Positions 1-5,232 of a DNA stretch of 6,461 nucleotides are shown one piece after another (within the stretch, counting starts at the first letter, position 1; each line of letters begins with the position of its first letter). The notes under the pieces were generated by a model. That model ran no database searches and had not been told where the DNA came from. It saw nothing but the letters and a program-made list of their open reading frames with translations. Both the position numbers and the translations under genes were made by a program. Source of the stretch: Hyphomicrobium sp. (GTDB lineage Bacteria; Pseudomonadota; Alphaproteobacteria; Rhizobiales; Hyphomicrobiaceae); NCBI GenBank assembly GCA_025927515.1, contig JAICLG010000180.1, forward strand, positions 1 through 6,461, written 5' to 3'.

Positions 1-206
1 CGCAAGCTGAACGTATGCGGCGAAGCGGCACCATCTACGAGAAGGGTCGGCGTACCCACACCTTCCATCACTTCCGTCACGAGCGCATGAATGGGCTTTA
101 TCGTGACCACGACTTTGGGCGTCTCGGCCGCGGGCGAAGGGCCGGAGGCGAAAAGCAGAAGCAAAAATGCGCCAACACTGGGTCGTGTCGGCCAAGTCAT
201 CGTCAT
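1..206 (-). CDS. znuA: Zinc ABC transporter substrate-binding protein ZnuA, N-terminal part (runs off the window)
   Basis: Periplasmic zinc-capturing subunit of the ZnuABC high-affinity importer. Only the first 68 complete codons are present and the rest lies beyond base 1. The translation starts MTMTWPTRPSVG, followed by a hydrophobic run (AFLLLLFA) and a likely signal peptidase site near PAA-ET. The mature part carries VVVTIKPIHALV, VMEGVGTPTLLVDGAASPH and TFSLR, which is the conserved opening of ZnuA/AdcA-type binding proteins. The His of SPHTFSLR (about residue 64) is the expected first zinc ligand. The other ligands and the His-rich loop are out of view. Three in-frame ATGs cluster at 209, 206 and 200 (first base on the minus strand). 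AGG six bases before the 206 start favours that one, but 209 is possible. The gene is divergent from the DUF1007 gene and shares with it an AT-rich control region holding a Zur-like site. A manganese-binding relative of the same cluster is the alternative, made unlikely by the close match to zinc-type sequences. Confidence 0.88.
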   Translation of the reverse strand, partial: MTMTWPTRPSVGAFLLLLFASGPSPAAETPKVVVTIKPIHALVTEVMEGVGTPTLLVDGAASPHTFSL

Positions 207-229
207 CATAGACCTGCTATATGATATAT

Positions 230-252
230 TTGAATGTATAATATAACAAATT
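230..252. promoter_or_regulatory. Candidate Zur (zinc uptake regulator) operator
   Basis: The sequence TGTATAATATAACA at 235-248 equals the proteobacterial Zur core TGTTATA-A-TATAACA with one T missing from the left half; the right half TATAATATAACA is intact. It lies in the only strongly AT-rich stretch of the window, between znuA and the divergent DUF1007 gene, and overlaps a TATAAT hexamer. Zur control of znuA is well established in alphaproteobacteria, so the position is as expected. ATTTG (228-232) and CAAAT (247-251) flank it as short inverted arms. The match is by eye and imperfect, and binding is inferred. Confidence 0.5.
237..242 (+). promoter_or_regulatory. Possible sigma-70 -10 box (TATAAT) for the DUF1007 gene
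   Basis: A perfect TATAAT hexamer faces the DUF1007 gene, about 140 bases before its start codon. The -35 position at 17-base spacing (214-219, CTGCTA) is poor, so a regulated or weak promoter is likely. It sits inside the candidate Zur site, so a bound repressor would block polymerase. AT-rich DNA gives such hexamers by chance, which limits confidence. Confidence 0.35.
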
Positions 253-254
253 AA

Positions 255-266
255 CTGCGCGCGCAG
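255..266. repeat. Perfect 12-base palindrome CTGCGCGCGCAG
   Basis: A self-complementary 12-mer immediately downstream of the AT-rich Zur-like region. It could be a second operator or the start of a structured leader of the DUF1007 transcript. GC-rich DNA yields such palindromes by chance fairly often, so no function is assigned. Confidence 0.3.
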
Positions 267-381
267 CAAGAGCCTGCCAGGGGCCGCGACGAGGATATTC
301 GCGTGTCGCATTGTCGCCACCTTCGCGATGCGACGCTACCGGCGAACTCGGCCCAATAACCATGCCGGACGCGACAAACAT

Positions 382-1056
382 ATGAGGCGCTGCTTGATTT
401 CGAACGCAAAACTATCTGGCGTGGCGCTCATCGTGCTGGCCGCGCTGATGACGGCGACAGTGCCCGCATCGGCCCACCCGCATATGTGGATTACGTATGA
501 AATGACCGTCGACTACAACAACGGCATGGTCACCGGAGTCGACCACACCTGGTCATTTGACGACGCCTATGCCGGCATGGCGCTCGAAGGATTGGATACC
601 AACAACGACGGCAATTACGATCAGAAGGAATTAGCCCCGCTGTTGAAGGTTAACATGGATGGCCTGAAGGACTTCAACTACTTCACGGTCGCGAAGCTCG
701 GGACCGAGGAGCTTGCCTTTTCAACGCCGACGAATGCGCGCCTCGAATACACGAACAAGGTTCTGAAGCTGCATTTTCACTTGTCGCTGGTGAAACCCAT
801 ATTTGCCGATGCGCAGGGCCTGACCTTCGCCGTGTTCGACCCGTCGTACTTCATCGACTTCGAGCCCGAAAAGACGAATGCGATAAATCTAGCTGCCGCG
901 CCGCCCGGCTGCAGCGCGTCGCTGCTTGATCCCAACGCCGCAAAAGTCGATGCCCAGGCAAAAAAACTTGGCGACACCATTGCGCAGCAGTTCGGCGGAG
1001 CCGCGGTCGGATTCGGCAGCTATAAGACGGTCGCGATCAGCTGTAAGAAATCATGA
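382..1056 (+). CDS. DUF1007 family secreted protein with EF-hand-like loop, probable zinc-regulon member
   Basis: Predicted periplasmic protein of 224 residues, family DUF1007 (COG3683, often labelled 'ABC-type uncharacterised transport system, periplasmic component'). Biochemical function is unknown. Residues 1-31 form a signal peptide: RR near the start, the hydrophobic stretch VALIVLAALMTATV, then PASA. Cleavage after ASA would leave mature HPHMW at the N-terminus, a family hallmark. DTNNDGNYDQKE (residues 72-83) fits a canonical EF-hand loop, with D, N, D, Y, D, E at positions 1, 3, 5, 7, 9, 12. Two cysteines near the C-terminus (PPGCSAS and AISCKK) could form a disulphide. The ATG at 382 is chosen because the signal peptide begins there; an upstream in-frame ATG at 328 would add 18 arginine-rich residues before it, and neither has a strong Shine-Dalgarno. 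The gene is divergent from znuA across a Zur-like site, which suggests a role in zinc or another transition metal. DUF1007 genes often sit beside metal transporters. No transporter gene follows it here. Confidence 0.85.
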   Translation: MRRCLISNAKLSGVALIVLAALMTATVPASAHPHMWITYEMTVDYNNGMVTGVDHTWSFDDAYAGMALEGLDTNNDGNYDQKELAPLLKVNMDGLKDFNYFTVAKLGTEELAFSTPTNARLEYTNKVLKLHFHLSLVKPIFADAQGLTFAVFDPSYFIDFEPEKTNAINLAAAPPGCSASLLDPNAAKVDAQAKKLGDTIAQQFGGAAVGFGSYKTVAISCKKS

Positions 1057-1190
1057 CGGCGGTTTGGCATTGTGCGGACGAAAGTCGAGGCCGCCTGTAT
1101 CATTCTGGAACACTCATTAACTAGGCCTTTAATTTTTCAGCTCGCCTCCGCCAAGCCGCACTAACCTGAAAAGAACGTCTCGCATTTTCG

Positions 1191-1196
1191 AGGGGG
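1191..1196 (+). promoter_or_regulatory. Strong Shine-Dalgarno (AGGGGG) fixing a GTG start
   Basis: AGGGGG lies six bases before the GTG at 1203. It makes this GTG a credible start for the thioredoxin-like gene, and the signal peptide begins directly after it. Confidence 0.7.
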
Positions 1197-1202
1197 AATC
1201 TC

Positions 1203-1592
1203 GTGCGCAGCATTCTTGCAGGCTCTCTTTTTGCCCTTCTGCTTTTTCTGCCGATGACGGCACCACGCGCCGGTCTCGATACGGCAAGCCTGCCGGCGAA
1301 CAGCGCTTTCGAACTCGTCGTCGTTGAAGCGGAAGGCTGTATTTATTGCCAGCTGTTTCGTCGCGATGTTCTGCCCGCCTATCAGACTTCCGAGCAAGGC
1401 AAGGACGCGCCCGTTCGATTTGTCGACGTGAACGACGTCGACCATGCGCAGGCTGATCTTACGTCGCCCGTCGACGTCGTTCCGACGTTCGTCGTGCTGA
1501 AATCACGGCATGAGGTCGGCCGCATCTCGGGCTACGTCGGCCCCGAGAATTTCTTTCATTCGATTAACTATCTGCTGGCCTCGGCACCCTGA
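1203..1592 (+). CDS. Secreted thioredoxin-fold protein, SoxS-like
   Basis: Small exported thioldisulphide protein of 129 residues. Residues 1 to about 23 form a signal peptide (hydrophobic SLFALLLFLPM, then TAPRA-G). The mature domain shows the thioredoxin layout: first strand FELVVVEAEGC, active site C46-I-Y-C49 at the start of a helix (QLFRRDVLPAY), then FVDVND, and the cis-proline motif VVPTF (P94) before strand FVVLK. The C-terminal part reads RISGYVGPENFFHSINYLL. The length, the GCxYC motif, the APVRFVD segment and the PTFVVL...RISGY ending resemble SoxS of the Paracoccus sulphur-oxidation locus, a periplasmic thioredoxin. No sox gene is visible here, so it may be an orphan reductase or oxidase for periplasmic cysteines. 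It begins 146 bases after the DUF1007 gene on the same strand, and co-transcription is possible but unproven. The start is GTG with a strong Shine-Dalgarno. The redox partner is unknown. Confidence 0.85.
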   Translation: MRSILAGSLFALLLFLPMTAPRAGLDTASLPANSAFELVVVEAEGCIYCQLFRRDVLPAYQTSEQGKDAPVRFVDVNDVDHAQADLTSPVDVVPTFVVLKSRHEVGRISGYVGPENFFHSINYLLASAP

Positions 1593-1678
1593 ACCACTTC
1601 TTTGCCGGAGCTGGCACGGAGCCTCGATAGAGCGCTCCTTCGGCTCGCCTTTGGGGTTCACCAGCTTTAATGTCAGAG

Positions 1679-1701
1679 CGCCTTTGCACCTTGGAAAGGC
1701 G
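1679..1701 (+). other. Short stem-loop before the DUF2853 gene
   Basis: CGCCTTT (1679-1685) and AAAGGCG (1695-1701) are perfect 7-base inverted arms with a 9-base loop, ending 28 bases before the start at 1730. No T-run follows, so it is not a classical terminator. It may be a leader structure or a chance hairpin. Confidence 0.3.
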
Positions 1702-1713
1702 TGACGCCGTTCA

Positions 1714-1721
1714 AGAAGGAG
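1714..1721 (+). promoter_or_regulatory. Strong Shine-Dalgarno (AGAAGGAG) deciding the DUF2853 start
   Basis: AGAAGGAG lies eight bases before the ATG at 1730. It selects this start over an in-frame ATG at 1670, whose extra 20 residues do not resemble the family. Confidence 0.8.
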
Positions 1722-1729
1722 AACTCCCA

Positions 1730-2077
1730 ATGAGCGCAAATCATGCCGGCGACATTAAGCGCTATCGCGCGGACGTTGACGAGAAAGCCATCGCGGCAAT
1801 CGTCAAGCATCTCGGCATCGCTCTCAAGAATGCCGACGCATCTCTCGTATCCTGCTCCAGCAAGAACGAGTTGGCCACCATCCGCGATAGCTGGCTCAAG
1901 AAGAAGCTCGGCCTGACAGACGATGATGCCAAGCTCGACAAGCTGATCGCCGATGTCTGCGCGACGATGAAGAACGACGCGCGTAAGCAGCGCGTCACGT
2001 TCTATTATCTGGCCGCCGAAAAGGCTGGGAAGCTCGCCAGCCTTGCCGGTGGAACGAAGGCTGCGGCGGCCGGTTAA
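1730..2077 (+). CDS. DUF2853 family small cytoplasmic protein
   Basis: A 115-residue soluble, charged protein with no signal peptide or membrane segment. It matches my recollection of DUF2853: an N-terminal helix with ...KRYRADVDEKAIAAIVKHLG, the turn KNADASLVSCSSKNELATIRDSW, the conserved block LKKKLGLTDDDAKLDKLIADV, and a final helix with RVTFYYLAAEKAGKLASL. Family members are mostly helical and have no assigned biochemical role. The C-terminus is a low-complexity tail (GGTKAAAAG). The start is set by a strong Shine-Dalgarno. The stop codon (2075-2077) overlaps the stop of the convergent aminotransferase gene within TTAA. The nearest plus-strand gene upstream ends 137 bases earlier. That gap shows no clear terminator, so it may have its own promoter or read through from the thioredoxin-like gene. 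Confidence 0.85.
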   Translation: MSANHAGDIKRYRADVDEKAIAAIVKHLGIALKNADASLVSCSSKNELATIRDSWLKKKLGLTDDDAKLDKLIADVCATMKNDARKQRVTFYYLAAEKAGKLASLAGGTKAAAAG

Positions 2078-3276
2078 GCCGCAACCGCCTTCGCCGTTTC
2101 CGCCGTCTCTGCGATATAGCTCATCGCAGCGGCGACACCGCCCTTCTGGTGCGGAATGCCCGCGAGCTCGAAGCCCATCTCGACACCCGTCAGGGCTCCG
2201 AGAACGGTCAGCTCGTTCGTGTCGCCGAGATGCCCGATGCGGAAGGCCTTGCCCGCAAGTCTGTTGAGGCCCGTGCCGAGCGACATGTTGAAATTGTCGA
2301 GCACGATCTTGCGATAGGCGTCGGCATTATGCCCTTCCGGCAGAATGACCGTCGTCACTGCAGGCGAGTAGTACTTGCTGTCCCGGCATTGCGTCTCGAA
2401 ACCCCACGCCTCGACCGCCCGCCGCGTCGCTTCCGCGAGACGCGTGTGGCGCACGAACACGTTTTCGAGGCCTTCCTCGTTGATCATATCGATCGCTTCG
2501 GCGAGGCCGTAGAGCAAACCGGTTGCGGGCGTGTACGGGAAGAAGCCGTTCGAATTGTTCGCCAGCATGTCGCTCCACGAGAAGTACGAGCAACGAAGCG
2601 TCGCCTTCTTCGCGGCTTCAAGTGCCTTGGCGCTGACCGCGGTGAATGACAGGCCGGGCGGCAGCATCATGCCCTTCTGCGAACCCGAAACGGTGACATC
2701 GATGCCCCACTCGTCATGCCGAAGATCGGCACAGACGAGACCCGAGATGCTGTCCGTCATCAGCAGCGCCGGATGCTGGGCGGCGTCGATCGCCTTGCGC
2801 ACTTCGTCGAGACGCGTCAGGCATCCCGTCGACGTTTCGTTGTGCACGACGCAGACGGCCTTGATCTTATGAGCCTTGTCGGCGCGCAGCGCCTTCTCGA
2901 TGAGGTTCGCGTCGGCGCCGATGCGCCAGTCGGTCGGAATGACTTCCGGTTCAAGACCGAGCCGCGCGGCCATCGCCGCCCAAAGCACGGCGAACTGTCC
3001 CGTCTCGCACATCAGAACCTTGTCGCCGGGCGACAGCGTGTTGGTGAGAGCGGCCTCCCACGCGCCGGTGCCGGACGACGGATAGATGATGACGTGGCTT
3101 TGCGTTTTGAAAATGCCTTTGATGCCGGAAAGCACCCGGCGGCCGAGCTGCTGAAACTCAAGCCCGCGGTGATCGAGCATCTGACGCGACATCGCCGCCA
3201 GAACCCGTTCCGGCACGGGCGTCGGCCCAGGAATTTGCAAAAAATGCCGGCCAGGGCGGCGAGGCTCTCTAGTCAT
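2074..3276 (-). CDS. Class V PLP aminotransferase, serine/alanine-glyoxylate aminotransferase family
   Basis: Cytoplasmic PLP enzyme of 400 residues that transaminates glyoxylate to glycine. With serine as donor it gives hydroxypyruvate, a serine-cycle step. Visible family features are RRPGRHFLQIPGPTPVPERV (5-24) with the substrate-side PGPT motif, DHRG (35-38), PSSGTGAWEAALTNT (66-80) holding the phosphate-binding SGTG, HNETSTG (145-151), D175 in TDSISG expected to bind the pyridine nitrogen, SGSQKGMMLPPG with Schiff-base K201, YTP (248-250), and FRIGHLGD with R346 expected to bind the substrate carboxylate. The ATG at 3276 is chosen because GAGGA lies five bases upstream and the family N-terminus begins there; the reading frame stays open 85 codons further up without family similarity. 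Compared with methylotroph SgaA as I recall it, the PLP-Asp loop (DSISGLVC instead of DGVSSIGS) and many other positions differ. It may therefore be a paralogue preferring alanine, aspartate or another donor, and I withhold a gene symbol. It is divergent from the amidase and convergent with DUF2853. Confidence 0.87.
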   Translation of the reverse strand: MTREPRRPGRHFLQIPGPTPVPERVLAAMSRQMLDHRGLEFQQLGRRVLSGIKGIFKTQSHVIIYPSSGTGAWEAALTNTLSPGDKVLMCETGQFAVLWAAMAARLGLEPEVIPTDWRIGADANLIEKALRADKAHKIKAVCVVHNETSTGCLTRLDEVRKAIDAAQHPALLMTDSISGLVCADLRHDEWGIDVTVSGSQKGMMLPPGLSFTAVSAKALEAAKKATLRCSYFSWSDMLANNSNGFFPYTPATGLLYGLAEAIDMINEEGLENVFVRHTRLAEATRRAVEAWGFETQCRDSKYYSPAVTTVILPEGHNADAYRKIVLDNFNMSLGTGLNRLAGKAFRIGHLGDTNELTVLGALTGVEMGFELAGIPHQKGGVAAAMSYIAETAETAKAVAA

Positions 3277-3416
3277 TCTCGTCCTCAGGATGGGAAATCG
3301 CTGCAGGTTTCCTAGTACGCCCGCCCGCCGGATACAATTGGCAGAAGAGCCCACTTGCCGACTTGCACGGCGCTTTTTGTCTCGGATGCCCATAACGCAG
3401 GGAAATTGCGTCTTCC

Positions 3417-3444
3417 GGCCCCCTAATAGCGATGGCCGGGGGCC
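3417..3444. repeat. GC-rich inverted repeat in the aminotransferase/amidase divergent gap
   Basis: GGCCCCC (3417-3423) and GGGGGCC (3438-3444) are perfect 7-base arms around a 14-base loop. It lies in the 242-base gap between the two divergent genes. No T-run follows on either strand. I could not identify convincing -35/-10 pairs for either gene in this gap. Confidence 0.4.
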
Positions 3445-3487
3445 AGCTTGCAACTTTTCCGGCCCTGGCGCATCAAGCGGCAAGCTG
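3444..3487. repeat. 8-base inverted repeat upstream of the amidase
   Basis: CAGCTTGC (3444-3451) and GCAAGCTG (3480-3487) are perfect inverted arms 28 bases apart, ending 31 bases before the amidase ATG. It directly abuts the preceding GC-rich inverted repeat. It could fold as a leader structure or serve as a two-half-site operator. No regulator gene is nearby to support the latter. Confidence 0.4.
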
Positions 3488-3518
3488 AATCCAGGTAAAT
3501 TCCGGGGAAGCGGTGCGA

Positions 3519-4862
3519 ATGAACCATACAAATCTCGAGCGGCTGACGGCCAGCGAGGCTCGCCGCGAGCTTGAAAGCGGGCGGGTGACCTCCGAAGCGC
3601 TCGTTTCTGAACACCTCGCGCGCATAGCCGAACGTGACGGTGCGGTCGGCGCCTGGACGATTGTCGATTCGGAAGCTGCCCTCAAAGCGGCCCGCGCCAG
3701 CGATGCTCGCCGCGCCGAAGGCCGCCCGGCTTCGTCCCTCGATGGCATCCCGGTCGGCATCAAGGACATCATCGATACCAAGGATTTTCCGACCGAATAC
3801 GGCTCCGAGGTCTTCGCCGGGCGGCAACCGGATTTCGACGCTTTCATCGTTGAGCAACTGAAATCCGCGGGCGCCATTATCGTCGGCAAGACCGTTACGA
3901 CCGAGCTGGCCTTCTTCGGTCCCGGCCGGACATGCAATCCGCACGACCTCGAAAGAACCCCTGGCGGTTCGTCTTCCGGTTCAGCCGCCGCCGTAGCCGA
4001 CCACCAGGTCCCGCTTGCGCTTGGAACCCAAACCGCTGGATCGGTGATCCGTCCCGCGTCCTACTGCGGCGTCATCGGCTTCAAACCGACGTTCGGCTAC
4101 ACGTCGCGTTCGGGCGTCCTCGCGCAGTCTCCGCCGCTTGACACGATCGGCGGCTATGCGCGTTCCGTCGAAGACATTGCGCTCCTCTTCGACGCCATCA
4201 GCGGCTTCGATCCCTCCGACTTCGATATGACGCCGGTCGCGAAACCGTCGCTCGTCAAGGCGCTGCAGGACCCCGCACCGCGCGTGCCGAGATTTGCCTT
4301 CATCAAGACGCTGGCATGGCCGCAGGCCGAAGCTGCCATGAAAACCGCGTGCGAAGCCTTCGCCGGAAGTTTCGGAGCTCGCGCCGAGATCGTCGAGTCG
4401 ACACTTCCATCGGATTTTGAAGACATTCTGCGCCTGCCGCAGATCGTCCAGTTCTATGATATCGCCCGAAACTACGGCCCGATCGCCGACGCCAATCCAG
4501 ACCGCGTGTCAGAGAAATTGAAGGAAATCATTGCCGAAGGCCGCACCTTTTCCGCTGCCGACTATGCGGCCGCTCACGCCGAGCAGGAAAGTCTCTATGA
4601 GGTGTTGCGGCCACTCATTGCCGACTACGACGCGATCCTCACTCCTGCCGCCATGGGTCCTGCGCTCGTCGGCCTTAGCAGCACCGGAAGTCCGCTGTTC
4701 AACGCGATCTGGACGTACCTCGGCATGCCTTGCATCTCGCTGCCGTTGATCAAGGTCGAAGGGCTTCCCGTCGGCGTGCAACTCGTCGCAACGCGCGGCA
4801 ACGATGCCGCCCTGCTTCGCGCCGCCAACTGGATGATGCAGGATCATCAGCACACCGCATAA
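3519..4862 (+). CDS. Amidase signature family hydrolase, substrate unknown
   Basis: Cytoplasmic amide hydrolase of 447 residues with the Ser-cisSer-Lys triad of the amidase signature family. DGIPVGIKD gives catalytic K82, TPGGSSSGSAAAVA gives cis-Ser S151, and LGTQTAGSVIRPAS gives the nucleophile S175; the 24-residue spacing between the two serines matches FAAH and peptide amidase. GVIGFKPTFGYTSRSGV follows, as in the family, and the C-terminal part has YDAILTPAA and GMPCISLPL...GLPVGVQLVA. Full-length with no frameshift. It is shorter than a typical GatA, and no gatB or gatC is present, so the tRNA amidotransferase subunit is unlikely. Specificity cannot be read from sequence; carboxybiuret, allophanate, indoleacetamide or other amides are possible. 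The start is ATG 3519, with GGGGA ten bases upstream; GTG at 3513 is an alternative adding two residues. It lies between two minus-strand glyoxylate/hydroxypyruvate genes, so a link to glyoxylate-yielding amides is only a guess. Confidence 0.9.
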   Translation: MNHTNLERLTASEARRELESGRVTSEALVSEHLARIAERDGAVGAWTIVDSEAALKAARASDARRAEGRPASSLDGIPVGIKDIIDTKDFPTEYGSEVFAGRQPDFDAFIVEQLKSAGAIIVGKTVTTELAFFGPGRTCNPHDLERTPGGSSSGSAAAVADHQVPLALGTQTAGSVIRPASYCGVIGFKPTFGYTSRSGVLAQSPPLDTIGGYARSVEDIALLFDAISGFDPSDFDMTPVAKPSLVKALQDPAPRVPRFAFIKTLAWPQAEAAMKTACEAFAGSFGARAEIVESTLPSDFEDILRLPQIVQFYDIARNYGPIADANPDRVSEKLKEIIAEGRTFSAADYAAAHAEQESLYEVLRPLIADYDAILTPAAMGPALVGLSSTGSPLFNAIWTYLGMPCISLPLIKVEGLPVGVQLVATRGNDAALLRAANWMMQDHQHTA

Positions 4863-4874
4863 CCATCCACACGC

Positions 4875-4965
4875 CGTCATACCGGCGAAGGCCGGGATCT
4901 GCCCAGGCCTGCTGTCGAGTGATCACTCGAAGCTCGGACGGATCCCCGCCTGCGCGGGGATGACG
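4875..4965. repeat. Palindromic intergenic element 1 (REP/RIME-like)
   Basis: Bounded by CGTCAT (4875-4880) and ATGACG (4960-4965). Inside are a small hairpin CCGGC-GAAG-GCCGG (4882-4895), a central perfect palindrome (4915-4930), and a strong hairpin ATCCCCGC-CTGC-GCGGGGAT (4942-4961). The pattern 'GTCATxCCGGCGAAGGCCGG ... GGGGATGAC' is typical of dispersed intergenic palindromes in Rhizobiales. It starts 12 bases after the amidase stop and may protect or end that transcript. Copy number elsewhere in the genome cannot be seen here. Confidence 0.75.
4915..4930. repeat. Perfect 16-base palindrome TCGAGTGATCACTCGA
   Basis: Uninterrupted 16-base self-complementary sequence near the centre of intergenic element 1. 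It may be the apical stem of the element or an independent protein-binding site. It lies between two convergent genes, where a transcriptional operator would be unusual. Confidence 0.6.
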
Positions 4966-4987
4966 TTAGCGAGTAAGGCGTAACTTT

Positions 4988-5090
4988 TGTCATCCCGGCC
5001 GGAGCTCAGCGCAGAGCCGGGACCCAGGACCACGCGCGAGAGATTCCCGCTGGGTCCCGGGTCTCGCAAATGGGCTCGCCCGGGATGACA
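4988..5090. repeat. Palindromic intergenic element 2 (about 103 bases, RIME-like)
   Basis: Outer arms TGTCATCCCGG (4988-4998) and CCGGGATGACA (5080-5090) are a perfect 11-base inverted repeat. Nested inner arms CCGGGACCCAG (5017-5027) and CTGGGTCCCGG (5050-5060) are another perfect 11-base pair. TCCCGGG (5055-5061) can instead pair with CCCGGGA (5079-5085), so alternative folds exist. Size and two-palindrome architecture recall the RIME elements of Rhizobium. It is non-coding and a different sequence family from element 1. Confidence 0.75.
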
Positions 5091-5126
5091 GGTCAGCAAG
5101 CGGACGTAGTGATACTTCCTCACTCC

Positions 5127-5150
5127 ATGGACGGGCTTTGACCCGGCCAT
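5127..5150. repeat. Palindromic element 3, imperfect left hairpin
   Basis: ATGGACGGG (5127-5135) pairs with CCCGGCCAT (5142-5150) with one mismatch and a 6-base loop. It is related to the terminator hairpin 50 bases further on: CCCGGCCATTCA occurs at 5142-5153 and again, directly repeated, at 5201-5212. The two hairpins appear to be halves of one repeat unit spanning about 5127-5212. Confidence 0.6.
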
Positions 5151-5181
5151 TCAGCGCAATGCGCCCAAAGGTCGGGCGAAC

Positions 5182-5210
5182 AAAAAATGGCCGGGACGAG
5201 CCCGGCCATT
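5182..5210 (-). terminator. Rho-independent terminator of hprA
   Basis: AATGGCCGGG (5186-5195) and CCCGGCCATT (5201-5210) form a perfect 10-bp stem with a 5-base loop. On the minus strand the stem is followed by a U-run (A5182-A5187 on the plus strand). It lies 22 bases beyond the hprA stop, in the correct orientation. The hairpin shares sequence with palindromic element 3, so a dispersed repeat seems to have become the terminator. Confidence 0.82.
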
Positions 5211-5232
5211 CACGAAATCATGCTTGCCAAAC

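Noticed and set aside
15..224. 69-codon plus-strand open frame at the left edge
   Set aside because: It is Arg/His-rich and low in family likeness. The opposite strand of the same bases encodes an unmistakable ZnuA N-terminus.
1619..1646. Terminator after the thioredoxin-like gene (GAGCC...GGCTC)
   Set aside because: It has only five base pairs with an 18-base loop and no T-run.
2149..2649. 166-codon plus-strand open frame, and others at 2531-3315
   Set aside because: They are antisense to the intact aminotransferase gene and lack ribosome binding sites or recognisable domains.
3277..3531. 85-residue N-terminal extension of the aminotransferase
   Set aside because: The frame is open, but the residues have no family likeness, run into the amidase start, and ignore the good Shine-Dalgarno before 3276.
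3423..3944. Two overlapping minus-strand frames of over 150 codons
   Set aside because: They lie antisense to the amidase N-terminal half including its catalytic Lys region. Both show shadow composition.
4875..5212. CRISPR array
   Set aside because: The repeats are of different sequence, palindromic and irregularly spaced, with no repeat-spacer periodicity.
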